Below, in pieces: positions 1 to 8,161 of a DNA stretch of 64,000 bases. Position 1 is the stretch's first letter; every line of letters begins with the position of its first letter. The translations under genes and the position numbers were made by a program. Below the pieces are notes generated by a model. The model made no database searches and had not been told where the DNA came from. It saw only the letters and a program-made list of their open reading frames with translations. The stretch covers positions 2,037,131 to 2,101,130 of the forward strand of contig NZ_CP050192.1 of the NCBI RefSeq assembly GCF_011694515.1. Direction: 5' to 3'. Origin of the DNA: Mycobacterium sp. DL592. GTDB taxonomy: Bacteria > Actinomycetota > Actinomycetes > Mycobacteriales > Mycobacteriaceae.

Positions 1-1040
1 CGGTCGCGCACCTGGGCCGGTTCGTCGACAGCGACGCCGATCGTCACCGACGTCGCCGACCAGTCGGTGTCCCAGGCTTGGGCAGCCGTGACGGGCTCGT
101 CGCGATCCCCGAGTAGGTCCAGGCTCGCCCGGCCGTCGGCATCGAGCACCCCGTTGGCGCGGAACATGTTGCAGTGCAAGTCAACCGGGATCCCGGCCGG
201 CGACCCGGACCCGAGGGTCGTGGTGGTGATCGTCGCGACGGCCTGCCCGCCTTCGGCGGCGACGATCCATTCGACGGTGTCGTCGGCGGCGTCGAAGACC
301 GAGCCGGGAACCGCGGTCCAGGCCATCGACGTCACTCCTCTGGCGATCACCGTGGCCGGTTCGGATCCGGCACCACGGCCGGCGGCCAGCGCGTAGTCGT
401 CCCGGGTGCCCGCCGGCGTCCCGGCGAGTTCGTCGAGAGCGTCGGCGACCTCCAGCCAGCCCGGCGCCTCCAGTCCCAGGTCGTCGACGAGATCCACACA
501 GCGGCGGACCAATTCCACAACCCGCGGGTCCCCGGCGGTCACGTGACGTCGCAGCGCCTCGGCGTGCGGGGCCAGAAGGGCTGCGACATCGGAATCCAGC
601 GTCGCGTCACCGAAGAAGTCGTCGGCCTCGGCGGTGGCCACCGCGATCTCGGCGTCGAGGACGGCGGCGTCCAGACCGGCGATCGCGTCCGGCACACTGG
701 CCGGCCAGAACCTGCGCAGCCAGTGCCCCAGCGCCAGACGGCGCAGCTGGTCCACCGACCCTGGCACCAACTCCAGGCCGGCCAGCTCGACTTCGGTTGT
801 ATGCCCCGGCGGGGGGCTCTGGGTTGCTGCGGCGAGAACACGGTGCCCGGCTTCGCCGACGATGCGCCACAACCAGTCCGCGCGCGCCGGATCGGTGAGG
901 GTGATCTGCGGCGGGCTGTCGCGAGACTCGTCCACCGTCCACGACAGCACCGCACCGTCGAGTTCGACCACTGCGGCCAGCGGCACCGGCGCCGGTGCCG
1001 GACCGGTGCTCCACAGTCCCTCGTCGACGACCAATCTCAT
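1..1040 (-). CDS. Conserved hypothetical protein of the CHAT/TPR island (partial, C-terminus outside window)
   Basis: The minus-strand frame beginning at the ATG at 1040-1038 stays open to the window edge, giving at least 346 residues and no stop, so the C-terminus is missing. The start overlaps the stop of the upstream gene as ATGA (1037-1040), so the two are probably translationally coupled. The sequence begins MRLVVDEGLWSTG and is acidic, rich in Ala, Asp and Val; a helical, leucine-rich middle (about residues 95-210) is followed by a beta-rich part. No signal peptide, membrane segment or catalytic motif is visible and I do not recognise the family. Its job must be guessed from context: it lies in one cluster with a CHAT protease and a TPR protein. 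That it is a real gene is fairly sure because the alternative frames give low-quality Arg/Pro-rich translations. Confidence 0.75.
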   Translation of the reverse strand, partial: MRLVVDEGLWSTGPAPAPVPLAAVVELDGAVLSWTVDESRDSPPQITLTDPARADWLWRIVGEAGHRVLAAATQSPPPGHTTEVELAGLELVPGSVDQLRRLALGHWLRRFWPASVPDAIAGLDAAVLDAEIAVATAEADDFFGDATLDSDVAALLAPHAEALRRHVTAGDPRVVELVRRCVDLVDDLGLEAPGWLEVADALDELAGTPAGTRDDYALAAGRGAGSEPATVIARGVTSMAWTAVPGSVFDAADDTVEWIVAAEGGQAVATITTTTLGSGSPAGIPVDLHCNMFRANGVLDADGRASLDLLGDRDEPVTAAQAWDTDWSATSVTIGVAVDEPAQVRD

Positions 1041-2332
1041 TGGGCGACCTGCACTTCCAGCATCGCTTTGATGCGCTGCCGGTGATCGAGGCTCACTGAG
1101 CGCGCCACACCGTCGAGCAGCGCCCTGATGTCCTCGACGTCGTCGCAGGGCTCCTGCCACACGTCCCGGCCGTGCAGCCGGGCCCACAGCCGGCTCAGGT
1201 AGGGGCGCGCGAACACGGCAAGGTCGTCGACGACGTGGCGCTGGCGCGGATGGATGGCTTCCCCCGCCGCCAGCGCGCGCCGCGCATGCAGCACGTAGGC
1301 CTCCTTGCGGAGGCGGGCCTGGATGGTGGCGGCCAGCTGATAGCGGGCCACGGCGTGTTCGTCGAGCGGTGCCAGTTCGCCGGCGACCTTGATGCCGGCG
1401 ACCAGGGTGGCCTGCTTGTCCTCGCCGAGGAATCCCCACGGCGCGCAGGCCCGGTCCACCTCTTCGGCGCACAGCAGCGGAACGTCGGGCAACTCGTCGC
1501 GGTCCAGCGCGCGGCGCAAGGTGGCTCGCACCCGGTCGACGACCCCGCGGTCCAGGGGGCGGTCGCCGTCGGTGTCGGCAACTACCGGCGGCGGCCGTAA
1601 CGGAAGCTGCGAGGTGAGTCCCAGCGCGACGATCGACCACGGCAGCCGCGCGCCGGCGATACGTGCCGACGCGCCCAGGTTGTACGGTGTGGCATCGGCG
1701 ATCAGAGCAGACCAAACACGTTGTCGGGCAACCGTTTCACGGTGCGAATCAGCCGGGCCGAGCACCGTGGTGAGGCCGGCGAAGAACGGGCCGGAGATGG
1801 TGTCGCCCGGCCGGACGTCTGCCCAGCTCCCCTGCAACTGGCGGGACAGCCTGGTCAGGACCTGCGGGTTGGACAGGTGGCGGTTGAGTACCTCGACGTC
1901 GGTGCGGTCGCGGTCGTCGTGGACGGCCCGAAGTGTCGCTGCAGCCACGTCCGCGCCGTCGCGCGCCGGACCGCCCTTGGTCACCGCCAGTTCGAAGCAC
2001 ACCGGGAAGTACAGATCCTGGGCGTTGCCCGTGGTCACCCGCAGCCGGCGGCGTTGGGCCTTCATCAGGGCGAACCACGCTGCGGTGCAACGCAATGTCT
2101 CGGCGTGCTCGGCGATCAGGCGCGTCATCTCCCCGGCCACCTCGGTGCTGACGAACGGGGCGGAGTAGGCGGCGTTGGCCCGCAGTCGCAGCACCAGTGG
2201 GTCGAGAATGCGCTTGACGGTCCGCCGCAGTGGCCCGCCGTCGTCGCCGCTGAGCACCTCCACGCCGGGTCCGATCGCCCGCCACGCACGGTCGATCACC
2301 GCCCGGCGCGGATGCGTCGCGCCGGCGGTCAT
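1037..2332 (-). CDS. Conserved hypothetical protein of the CHAT/TPR island (431 aa)
   Basis: A 431-residue, mostly helical, soluble protein starting MTAGATHPRRAVIDRAWR. The same frame stays open back to 3088, but upstream of 2332 the translation turns into His/Arg/Gly-rich sequence antisense to a convincing plus-strand gene, so I place the start at the ATG at 2332-2330 (a GTG lies directly before it). No signal peptide, membrane helix or nucleotide-binding motif is evident; a conserved-looking core runs from about residue 95 (LRVTTGNAQDLYFPVCFELA) to the C-terminus. It overlaps the next gene by ATGA, indicating a two-gene unit. The start is divergent from the membrane-protein gene at 2423 across 90 bp, so a shared promoter region is likely. 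Family unknown to me; the function is inferred only from its place beside the CHAT and TPR genes. Confidence 0.75.
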   Translation of the reverse strand: MTAGATHPRRAVIDRAWRAIGPGVEVLSGDDGGPLRRTVKRILDPLVLRLRANAAYSAPFVSTEVAGEMTRLIAEHAETLRCTAAWFALMKAQRRRLRVTTGNAQDLYFPVCFELAVTKGGPARDGADVAAATLRAVHDDRDRTDVEVLNRHLSNPQVLTRLSRQLQGSWADVRPGDTISGPFFAGLTTVLGPADSHRETVARQRVWSALIADATPYNLGASARIAGARLPWSIVALGLTSQLPLRPPPVVADTDGDRPLDRGVVDRVRATLRRALDRDELPDVPLLCAEEVDRACAPWGFLGEDKQATLVAGIKVAGELAPLDEHAVARYQLAATIQARLRKEAYVLHARRALAAGEAIHPRQRHVVDDLAVFARPYLSRLWARLHGRDVWQEPCDDVEDIRALLDGVARSVSLDHRQRIKAMLEVQVAQ

Positions 2333-2422
2333 CACCGTGCCTGGCCCGGCGTCCACTCCGTCAGGATAAGGGCCGGGCAAAGTTGGGTTCGGTAGCCCGG
2401 CTGCCGCGACAGCCTTGCCGGC

Positions 2423-3079
2423 ATGTCTGACACACTGCTGGGCGCCATCGCCGTCGTCTCCGCCATCGCACTCGCCACCATCATCGTCGCGGCCGGCCTG
2501 TGTGGCCAGCCGCCCCGGCCACCGCGGCGCAAGCCCACGGTCTCCCGCTCTGTCGCACTCGGAACGGTGTGGGCCGTCGCCGACTCCGCCGATCCGCTCG
2601 TGGTCATCGAGGTCGAGAGTGTCGACGGCCAGCGTTTCGCCGGACGGCTCTGCCATCGCCAGGGCGACCCGGACACCTCGGCGTTGCGACCCGGAATGAT
2701 CCTGCTGGTCTCGTTCGACCCGCAGGCCCGCCACCGGCTGTCGCTGGCTGACGAAGTGACCGCGGTGCGCGCCGCGGCGGGTCACGCGCTGGGGAGCCGC
2801 GGGCCGTTCACCGACAGCCAGGTGGACCTCATCCGGCACGGCACCCGGTCCTCGGGTGTGGTGACCGGGATGCGGGCCACCGGCTACGCCGGTGACGACC
2901 TGCGCGAGGTGGAACTCGACGTGATGGTGCGCAGGCGCGGCGGCGGCCAGTTCCCGGCCCGCGAGACCACCGTCGTCCCGGCCTCGGAGCTGCCCAAGGT
3001 CGAGCCCGGCAGCATCGTCGACGCCTACTACCGGCCCGACAATGAGTCGGCGATCGCGGTGTGCGTGCCCCAGGCGTGA
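2423..3079 (+). CDS. Membrane-anchored protein with beta-rich cytoplasmic or periplasmic domain
   Basis: This 218-residue protein has one strong N-terminal hydrophobic helix (about residues 5-27, MSDTLLGAIAVVSAIALATI) followed by a Pro/Arg-rich linker (PPRPPRRKPTVSR) and a beta-rich region. That region seems to hold two related units: one around VVIEVESVDGQRFAGRL and ALRPGMILLVSFDP, and one around REVELDVMVRR and KVEPGSIVDAYYRPD. These resemble small OB- or SH3-like modules that end in a residue-loading motif (LRPG/VEPGS). It is the only plus-strand gene in the 1-6113 cluster. It converges with the CHAT gene across a 5-bp gap and diverges from the 431-aa gene. It may be a membrane partner of that system or a standing chromosomal gene that the system flanks. 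The start ATG follows GCCGGC and no strong ribosome site is visible. Confidence 0.75.
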   Translation: MSDTLLGAIAVVSAIALATIIVAAGLCGQPPRPPRRKPTVSRSVALGTVWAVADSADPLVVIEVESVDGQRFAGRLCHRQGDPDTSALRPGMILLVSFDPQARHRLSLADEVTAVRAAAGHALGSRGPFTDSQVDLIRHGTRSSGVVTGMRATGYAGDDLREVELDVMVRRRGGGQFPARETTVVPASELPKVEPGSIVDAYYRPDNESAIAVCVPQA

Positions 3080-3084
3080 CGGGC

Positions 3085-4428
3085 TCACCGCGCACCGTCC
3101 ACCGAGAACGTCACCAGCGCGGCCCAGTACAGCGGGCAGGCGCTGGTGTCGCCGTTGCGCCAGTGCCGCATCTGCGTGCGCTGCCAGGCGTTGAGGGCCA
3201 GTGCGGCGTCGTCGGACCGGTGGGCGTCGTCGACGGCGATAACGACCTCAGCCATCGGATCGCCGATCGACGAGGTGAACCGGCGGTAGCCGGCGGTGGT
3301 GGGCAGCGACCACAACGTCGCGGTGACCAGCTGGCTGCCGCACAGCACCATCGCGGCCACCAGTCCGGTCGCCTCGTCGAACTGGTAGTCCCCACCCGAA
3401 CCGCAGGCCAGCAGCGCCACCCGCGGCGGCATCGGCAGTTGCGCGGACATCAGGTCGGCGGCCAGCAGCGGCCGGTGATCGCCGACCGGCTCGGCGGCGC
3501 CGGGCTGAGCGGAGGTGCACGCCAGGTGAATCGCGGCGCGGTCGGCGTAGCCGTGGGCGCGCTCGGCGGCGCTGGCGTGCCCGACGTAGAGCAGCCGGCT
3601 CGGTTGGTGTTGCAACTGGGTGGCCAGCCACGCCCGGTCGGCGTCGGTACGGCGAAACAGCTCGACCGCCGATGCCGCACTTGGCAGAACCGGGTGGGCT
3701 GCCATGACCTCGGCGAAATGCCGGGACAGCCGGGTGTCGGGCGACGGCCGGCCCAGCACCGATCCCAGCGGCGAGTCGGGGCGTTGACCGGGCACCCGCG
3801 GGTCGAGCACCAGAAGTGCTGCTGCACTGTGCCTTTCGGGCCAGCTGGCCGGGGTGCGCGGGGCGTGCGCGATATTGGGTGGCACGGCCATCAGCACATC
3901 GGCCAGTTCAATCAGCCGACGGCCCTCGGTCAGGGCGGAGATATCGGCTAGCTGCCAGAGGATGCGGGCGGCCGTGGTGCCCCTGGTGGTGATCGCGGCT
4001 GCCCGGGCTGCGACCAGCTCTTCGCGGCTGGGGCCCGCCAGCGGCAGGGCCAGCAGACCCCATGGGATGCGGGCCAGCCGGGCACTCGGCGAGATGTACA
4101 GCAGCGGAAGCGGATCGGAGGCGCATTCGGCCAGCAGCTGCCAGGCCGGCGCGGAGATCAGCAGCACCCCGAGGATGTAGGCCAGCGTCAGCTCGCGTTC
4201 GGCGGTGGCGAACGGGCCGGTGGTCAGCGCCCGCTCCAGCGCTTCGGCCAGTGTCTCGGCACCTTCGGGGTCGGGCAGTGCGCCCTGCAGTTCCTCGATG
4301 GCGGCAAGCAGGATCGGTTCCTCCACCACCCAGGTCACCGTGCGCTCGGGCCGGCCGACCACCCGCAGGCTGCCGTAGGTCGCGACGCCGAGGTCGGCGA
4401 ACCGCAGCACGAGTGTGGTGGCGGTCAT
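3085..4428 (-). CDS. CHAT-domain protein (caspase-like cysteine protease fold)
   Basis: A 447-residue protein whose C-terminal half is a CHAT domain, the caspase-related fold found in separase relatives and in TPR-CHAT effectors. The visible catalytic dyad is His284 in LLYVGHAS and Cys342 in VALLACGSG. The usual fold landmarks are present: RIPWGLLALP (about 120-129) and the terminal CPLYWAALVTFSVDG strand. The N-terminal 110 residues are helical and of unknown type. The TPR gene stop overlaps the ATG at 4428 as ATGA, so I choose this start; ATGs at 4434 and 4443 are in frame. Being coupled to a TPR gene resembles bacterial TPR-CHAT protease systems, where the repeat protein senses or regulates and the CHAT unit cleaves. 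Activity and substrate are inference; both dyad residues are intact. Confidence 0.88.
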   Translation of the reverse strand: MTATTLVLRFADLGVATYGSLRVVGRPERTVTWVVEEPILLAAIEELQGALPDPEGAETLAEALERALTTGPFATAERELTLAYILGVLLISAPAWQLLAECASDPLPLLYISPSARLARIPWGLLALPLAGPSREELVAARAAAITTRGTTAARILWQLADISALTEGRRLIELADVLMAVPPNIAHAPRTPASWPERHSAAALLVLDPRVPGQRPDSPLGSVLGRPSPDTRLSRHFAEVMAAHPVLPSAASAVELFRRTDADRAWLATQLQHQPSRLLYVGHASAAERAHGYADRAAIHLACTSAQPGAAEPVGDHRPLLAADLMSAQLPMPPRVALLACGSGGDYQFDEATGLVAAMVLCGSQLVTATLWSLPTTAGYRRFTSSIGDPMAEVVIAVDDAHRSDDAALALNAWQRTQMRHWRNGDTSACPLYWAALVTFSVDGAR

Positions 4429-6113
4429 GGCCATGTCGACCACGCCGGGCCGTCAGCGGTCACGGTCTGCCCATAGCGGCTGGCCGCCAGCTGGCGGTAG
4501 TGCTCGAGAATCGGTGCGCGGGCAGGATCCATCTGCAGTCGCGGCAGTGGGCCCAGCGTGGTCAGGGTGAGGCCGTCGACCGATCCCCCGCCCGCGGCCA
4601 GTGCCTCTTCTGCCGCGGTGTCGGCGACCACCGCCGTGCTGACACCGCTATCCCACACCGATGCCTCGCCGAGCGGCTCGTGGGCGAACGTCCCTCGGGC
4701 GCTGTGGTATTCGATGAGTTCGCTAAGCAGCTCGGTGTTCTCCCACTCCCAGGCCACCGAGAAAGCGCCGGCCAGCATCCGCCCCGACACGTGGGCTCCC
4801 CAGCGCCAGCGGGACTCCGCGTCCATCATCGAGTACCGCACCGAGTCGACGGCGAGGGCGGCCGGGATCTTGAACTCGGCGGCGCGTTCCAGTTTCGCCA
4901 TCGCGCTGCGGTGCGCGTCGCTTCCCAGCTCGACCCGGGTGACACCCAGCGATGCCGCCTGTCGGGCCTCCGTCGCCTTGAAGTCGTCGGTCGGCTCACT
5001 GATCCCGTCGAAGCCCATGTCCGCCAGCGCATCCGCTCGCCAGATGTTGCCGAGGTGATCGTCGAGCCGGGCGTACTGCAGCCAGCTCGAGCGGGGCCAC
5101 TGATCCAGCAGTTCGCGAGCCTGTGCCACCAGTTCGAGGGCCTCGGCGAACCGACCACGGAACACCGATATCCAGCTGCGCTGCACCAGGATCCGATGGA
5201 TATGCAACGGCTTGCCGAGCTCGCGCCAGTGCCGCTCGGCATGCGACCACGATTCGTCGGCGGCTTCCACCATTCCCACGCCCAGCCGGGTGAGCCCGAA
5301 GTACAGCCACGACCGCGAGACGTCATGGGCGCGGTTGCCCTCGGCGATCACCGGGTAGGCCCCGCCGACGAGGCGCTCGGTGGTCTGGTGGTCACCTCGC
5401 ATCCAGCTGGCGGCCGCGGTCTCGAGTTCTGCTCGCGCGCAATACAATTTCCAGTCCCGGCGCTGCGCTCGCGCGCCTGCCCGGTGCAGCCACTGCTCGC
5501 CCTCGGCCAGCCGGCCGGTCTCCACACAGAACCGGCCATAGGCCAGACCGCCGGTGACGAGCAACTGGTCGACGGCGTCCGAGGGCTCGGTGAGGTCGTC
5601 GATGACCGGAATGATCTTGCGCCACAACGCTGCCGCGCGGGGGTGCAGGTCGTCGTCGGAAAGCGCCGTCGCGCACAGCACCCCGGCCAGGGCGCCGAGG
5701 TGTTGGCGGTCGGCGGCCAGGTCGGGGAATCGCTGCACACAGTCGTCGTCCTGCAGGGCCACCAGTTCGGTGGCGGCCGCTTCGTGCTCCCCGTACGCCG
5801 CGGCCAGACCCACCCTCAGGAACTGGGCCCGTAGCCGGTAGCGCGAGCGCATGTGGTCTTCCTCGGATCCCGGTGCGGCGTCGGCATAGGCCGCCAGGCA
5901 ATCGTCGATGCGCTGTATGCACTCTTCGGTGCCGTCGTAGGCGGTCCGGTTCAGGTACAGCTCGCCGAGTAAGGCGAACACCTCCAGAGCCAGATCGTCG
6001 CGGTCCTCGCGCTCGATCTCGGGCAGCACCGACAACAGAAGATCTTTGGCCGCTTCTTCCTTGGCGGCCAGGATGAGCTGGCGAGCGCGCTCCAGCTCGC
6101 CGGGGATCGACAC
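4425..6113 (-). CDS. TPR-like helical-repeat protein coupled to the CHAT protease
   Basis: A 562-residue soluble protein built almost wholly of helical hairpins. TPR-like units are easily seen, for example GLAYGRFCVETGRLAEGEQW and RSWISVFRGRFAEALELVAQ, and the N-terminus (GELERARQLILAAKEEAAKD) is a charged amphipathic helix. The C-terminal ~60 residues (after about 500) are a non-repeat, Pro-rich tail. The frame is open to 6209, but the upstream part overlaps a hairpin terminator, so I take the GTG at 6113 (VSIPGELERA). It ends in an ATGA overlap with the CHAT gene, and the two must form one transcription unit. By analogy with TPR-CHAT pairs this is probably the sensor, scaffold or inhibitor of the protease. 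No enzymatic motif is visible. Confidence 0.82.
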   Translation of the reverse strand: MSIPGELERARQLILAAKEEAAKDLLLSVLPEIEREDRDDLALEVFALLGELYLNRTAYDGTEECIQRIDDCLAAYADAAPGSEEDHMRSRYRLRAQFLRVGLAAAYGEHEAAATELVALQDDDCVQRFPDLAADRQHLGALAGVLCATALSDDDLHPRAAALWRKIIPVIDDLTEPSDAVDQLLVTGGLAYGRFCVETGRLAEGEQWLHRAGARAQRRDWKLYCARAELETAAASWMRGDHQTTERLVGGAYPVIAEGNRAHDVSRSWLYFGLTRLGVGMVEAADESWSHAERHWRELGKPLHIHRILVQRSWISVFRGRFAEALELVAQARELLDQWPRSSWLQYARLDDHLGNIWRADALADMGFDGISEPTDDFKATEARQAASLGVTRVELGSDAHRSAMAKLERAAEFKIPAALAVDSVRYSMMDAESRWRWGAHVSGRMLAGAFSVAWEWENTELLSELIEYHSARGTFAHEPLGEASVWDSGVSTAVVADTAAEEALAAGGGSVDGLTLTTLGPLPRLQMDPARAPILEHYRQLAASRYGQTVTADGPAWSTWP

Positions 6114-6157
6114 GGCTGCATCATAAATCGGCCGCGTCGTCAGTCCGGACAAACGCC

Positions 6158-6192
6158 GGGATGGCGGACGTGCATGACACGTCCGCCATCCC
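6158..6192 (-). terminator. Perfect 15-bp hairpin downstream of lpqH
   Basis: GGGATGGCGGACGTG (6158-6172) and its exact reverse complement (6178-6192) are separated by a 5-nt loop, CATGA. The stem starts 19 bp beyond the lpqH stop codon and lies between lpqH and the start of the TPR gene on the same strand. No run of T follows in the minus-strand direction, only TTTG a few bases later, as is usual for mycobacterial intrinsic terminators. It would separate lpqH transcription from the TPR-CHAT unit. Confidence 0.75.
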
Positions 6193-6210
6193 TCCCCATG
6201 CTGGCTCAAC

Positions 6211-6708
6211 TCACTTGCAGCTGACGGTGATCTCGAACTTCTTGGTGATCATCCCGGCCATCGGGTTCTTCATGTCCGCGCCGGCGGCCTCACCGCTGAT
6301 GGTGTAGGTGCTGCCGTCCACCTTCACGTCGGCAGAACCGGTCTTGACTCCCATGTTGTCGCTGACCGCGAGTGCGTTGCCATCCACGACCATGCCAAGG
6401 GAGGTCACCTTCGGTGTGGGTTCGTCGGTCATGACCACACCGAGACCCTGCTGACCGCCGACTGCGCCACTGGCGATGTTGATGTTGCCGCCCTGCTTCA
6501 CGCACGTCACCGTGCTGAGGTCCAAACCCGGCAGGTCGTTCCCGTCGACCTTGACCGAGGTGGTTCCCCCGCTTGCAACGGTGGCGCTGGTCGGCGCTGA
6601 ACCGGTTGCCGATGCGGTGCTCTTGCCGCTGCTGTTGTTGTCGGAGCACGCCATCAGCAGCATGCTGCAGCCGATCACGCCGATACCGACCGCGAGAACT
6701 CGTTTCAC
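6211..6708 (-). CDS. lpqH: LpqH family (19 kDa antigen) lipoprotein
   Basis: A 165-residue exported lipoprotein. A basic n-region (MKRVLAVGIGVIG) and hydrophobic core lead to the lipobox LLMAC, with Cys21 as the acylated residue, then a Ser/Thr/Gly-rich linker. The mature domain carries LpqH-family signatures: a single Cys pair (VTCVKQGGNINIASGAVGG and the terminal VSCK), and the segment GADMKNPMAG followed by KKFEITVSC, closely matching M. tuberculosis LpqH (Rv3763). In that organism LpqH is an abundant, glycosylated TLR2-active envelope lipoprotein. The start is GTG at 6708 preceded by GAAGGGA. It is monocistronic: a hairpin follows it and 165 bp lie upstream, with a GTAAT-N7-ATTAC inverted repeat. 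Confidence 0.92.
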   Translation of the reverse strand: MKRVLAVGIGVIGCSMLLMACSDNNSSGKSTASATGSAPTSATVASGGTTSVKVDGNDLPGLDLSTVTCVKQGGNINIASGAVGGQQGLGVVMTDEPTPKVTSLGMVVDGNALAVSDNMGVKTGSADVKVDGSTYTISGEAAGADMKNPMAGMITKKFEITVSCK

Positions 6709-6813
6709 GGGTTTTCCCTTCGCTCATGTGCGTCGCCCAGGTGGCGCCGTCATGAGCAAGTACAGGTGCGGTCCCCGGCTACCGATACCAACTTCTTCGC
6801 CGCCGAGATCGAC

Positions 6814-6830
6814 GTAATGGCGCGGATTAC
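6814..6830. promoter_or_regulatory. Inverted repeat GTAAT-N7-ATTAC upstream of lpqH
   Basis: GTAAT (6814-6818), a 7-bp centre GGCGCGG, then ATTAC (6826-6830). It sits about 106 bp upstream of the lpqH start and beyond the 3' end of the amidohydrolase gene. The same arms, the same 7-bp spacing and a similar centre (GAGCGCA) recur at 35988-36004 beside an MmyB-like regulator gene, which is why I list it. Arms of 5 bp are short, so chance occurrence is possible. Confidence 0.35.
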
Positions 6831-6873
6831 TCGCACTTCCGCGGCCATCCGTCGGTTTCGGCGGAAGACCTGC

Positions 6874-8136
6874 TCAGGCCTTGGCGAACTGCTTGGCGTC
6901 GAACAGTCGCGCCCACTCGGCCCGCGAGCGGATCGAGGTGTCGACGTCGGTGGCCTTGGCGCGCAGTGCGCCGACGGCGGCCTGCTCTTTCGGCGTGCGG
7001 GCGAAGGGATCCCAGCTGAAGAACCGGCAGGAGTTCGCCCAGGTGATCTTGTCGATGTCGGAGTCCGATGCGCCCGCGGCGTTCAGCTCGGCGAGCACCT
7101 TCTCCGGGGCGTCCGGCCAGAAGCAGTCCGAGTGCGGGTAGTCGCACTCCCAGGCGATGATGTCGATGCCGATCTCGTGACGCAGTTTCAGTGACGTCTT
7201 GTCGGTGACGTAGCAGGCCAGCGAGTGCTCGCGGAAGACATCGCTGGGCAGTTTGTCGCCGAAGTCGCGGCGCAGCCACTTCTGGTTGGTGTAGTGCCGG
7301 TCGCTGCGGTCGAGGTAGAACGGAATCCATCCGATGCCGCCCTCGGAGAACGCGAACTTCAGGTCCGGATAGTTGCGCATCGCCGGGCCCCACAGCAGGT
7401 CCTGGGCGCACATCGCCGACACCTGGGTGGCCAGGATGATCATGTTGTCGATCGGCGCGTTGGGCGCCATGCTGATCGCCCCGAAGCCGGTGCCGATGTG
7501 CAGGCACATCACCACGTTCTCCTCAGAGAGCGTCCGGAACACCGGGCCCCAGTAGTCCTCGTCGTGGTAACTCGGAAGTCCTTCCAGGTGCGGCAGTTCC
7601 GGCATCGTCACCGCCCGGCAGCCCTTGGCGGCCACCCGGCGGATCTCGTTACACATCCCCTCGGGCGTCCACGTCGGCAGGATCGCGATCGGGATGAAGC
7701 GGTCCGGGTAGGAACCAGCCCACTCGTCGATGTGCCAGTCGTTGTATGCCGACACCATGACCAGGGTGACGTCTTCGCGTGTCATGTTGAGGTGACGCGC
7801 GGAGAAACCGGTGAATGTCGGGAAGCACATCGAGGCCAGGATGCCGTTGCGGTTCATGTCTCGGACGCGCTCGTGGACGTCGTAGACCCCGGGGCGCATC
7901 TCGGCGAAGCCGGCCGGGTCACGGCCCCACTCCTCGGCGGGCCAGGACACCACGGCGTTGAGTCCGCTGACGCCCTGCGGACGACCCTGATACATCCACT
8001 GGTCGACGCCTTTGTCGTCGGTCACCACGATGGGAGCGTCGTCGCGGTACCTGGCCGGGACATGGCGCAGGAACATGTCGGGCGGTTCGACCACGTGGTC
8101 GTCGATGCTCACCAGGATCAGGTCGTCAACGTTCAT
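6874..8136 (-). CDS. Amidohydrolase family protein (ACMSD-like metal-dependent hydrolase)
   Basis: A 420-residue TIM-barrel amidohydrolase of the amidohydro-rel_2 / ACMSD-like group that is widespread in mycobacteria. Supporting segments are the N-terminal strand LILVSIDDHVVEPPDMFLRH (metal-site region in this family, with DDH in place of the classical HxH), RDMNRNGILASMCFPTF, VMCLHIGTGFG with a candidate metal-binding His, KFAFSEGGIGWIPFYLDR, and IIAWECDYPHSD with the C-terminal Asp/His. The start is MNVDDLILVS at 8136; the longer frame to 8235 overlaps the divergent AraC gene. Relatives act on aromatic or other cyclic carboxylates, but the substrate here is unknown. The 25-bp divergent spacing with an AraC-type regulator suggests local regulation. 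Confidence 0.85.
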   Translation of the reverse strand: MNVDDLILVSIDDHVVEPPDMFLRHVPARYRDDAPIVVTDDKGVDQWMYQGRPQGVSGLNAVVSWPAEEWGRDPAGFAEMRPGVYDVHERVRDMNRNGILASMCFPTFTGFSARHLNMTREDVTLVMVSAYNDWHIDEWAGSYPDRFIPIAILPTWTPEGMCNEIRRVAAKGCRAVTMPELPHLEGLPSYHDEDYWGPVFRTLSEENVVMCLHIGTGFGAISMAPNAPIDNMIILATQVSAMCAQDLLWGPAMRNYPDLKFAFSEGGIGWIPFYLDRSDRHYTNQKWLRRDFGDKLPSDVFREHSLACYVTDKTSLKLRHEIGIDIIAWECDYPHSDCFWPDAPEKVLAELNAAGASDSDIDKITWANSCRFFSWDPFARTPKEQAAVGALRAKATDVDTSIRSRAEWARLFDAKQFAKA

Positions 8137-8161
8137 GCGGTCAGTTGTACCCTCGATATTC

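Noticed and set aside
2333..3088. N-terminal extension of the 431-aa minus-strand gene giving 683 aa
   Set aside because: The extension is His/Arg/Gly/Pro-rich shadow sequence opposite a plausible plus-strand gene with a membrane helix; ATG at 2332 fits better.
4062..5834. Plus-strand open frame of 590 codons opposite the TPR gene
   Set aside because: Arg/Pro/Gly-rich translation with no domain; the minus-strand TPR protein has consistent helical repeats and coupling to CHAT.
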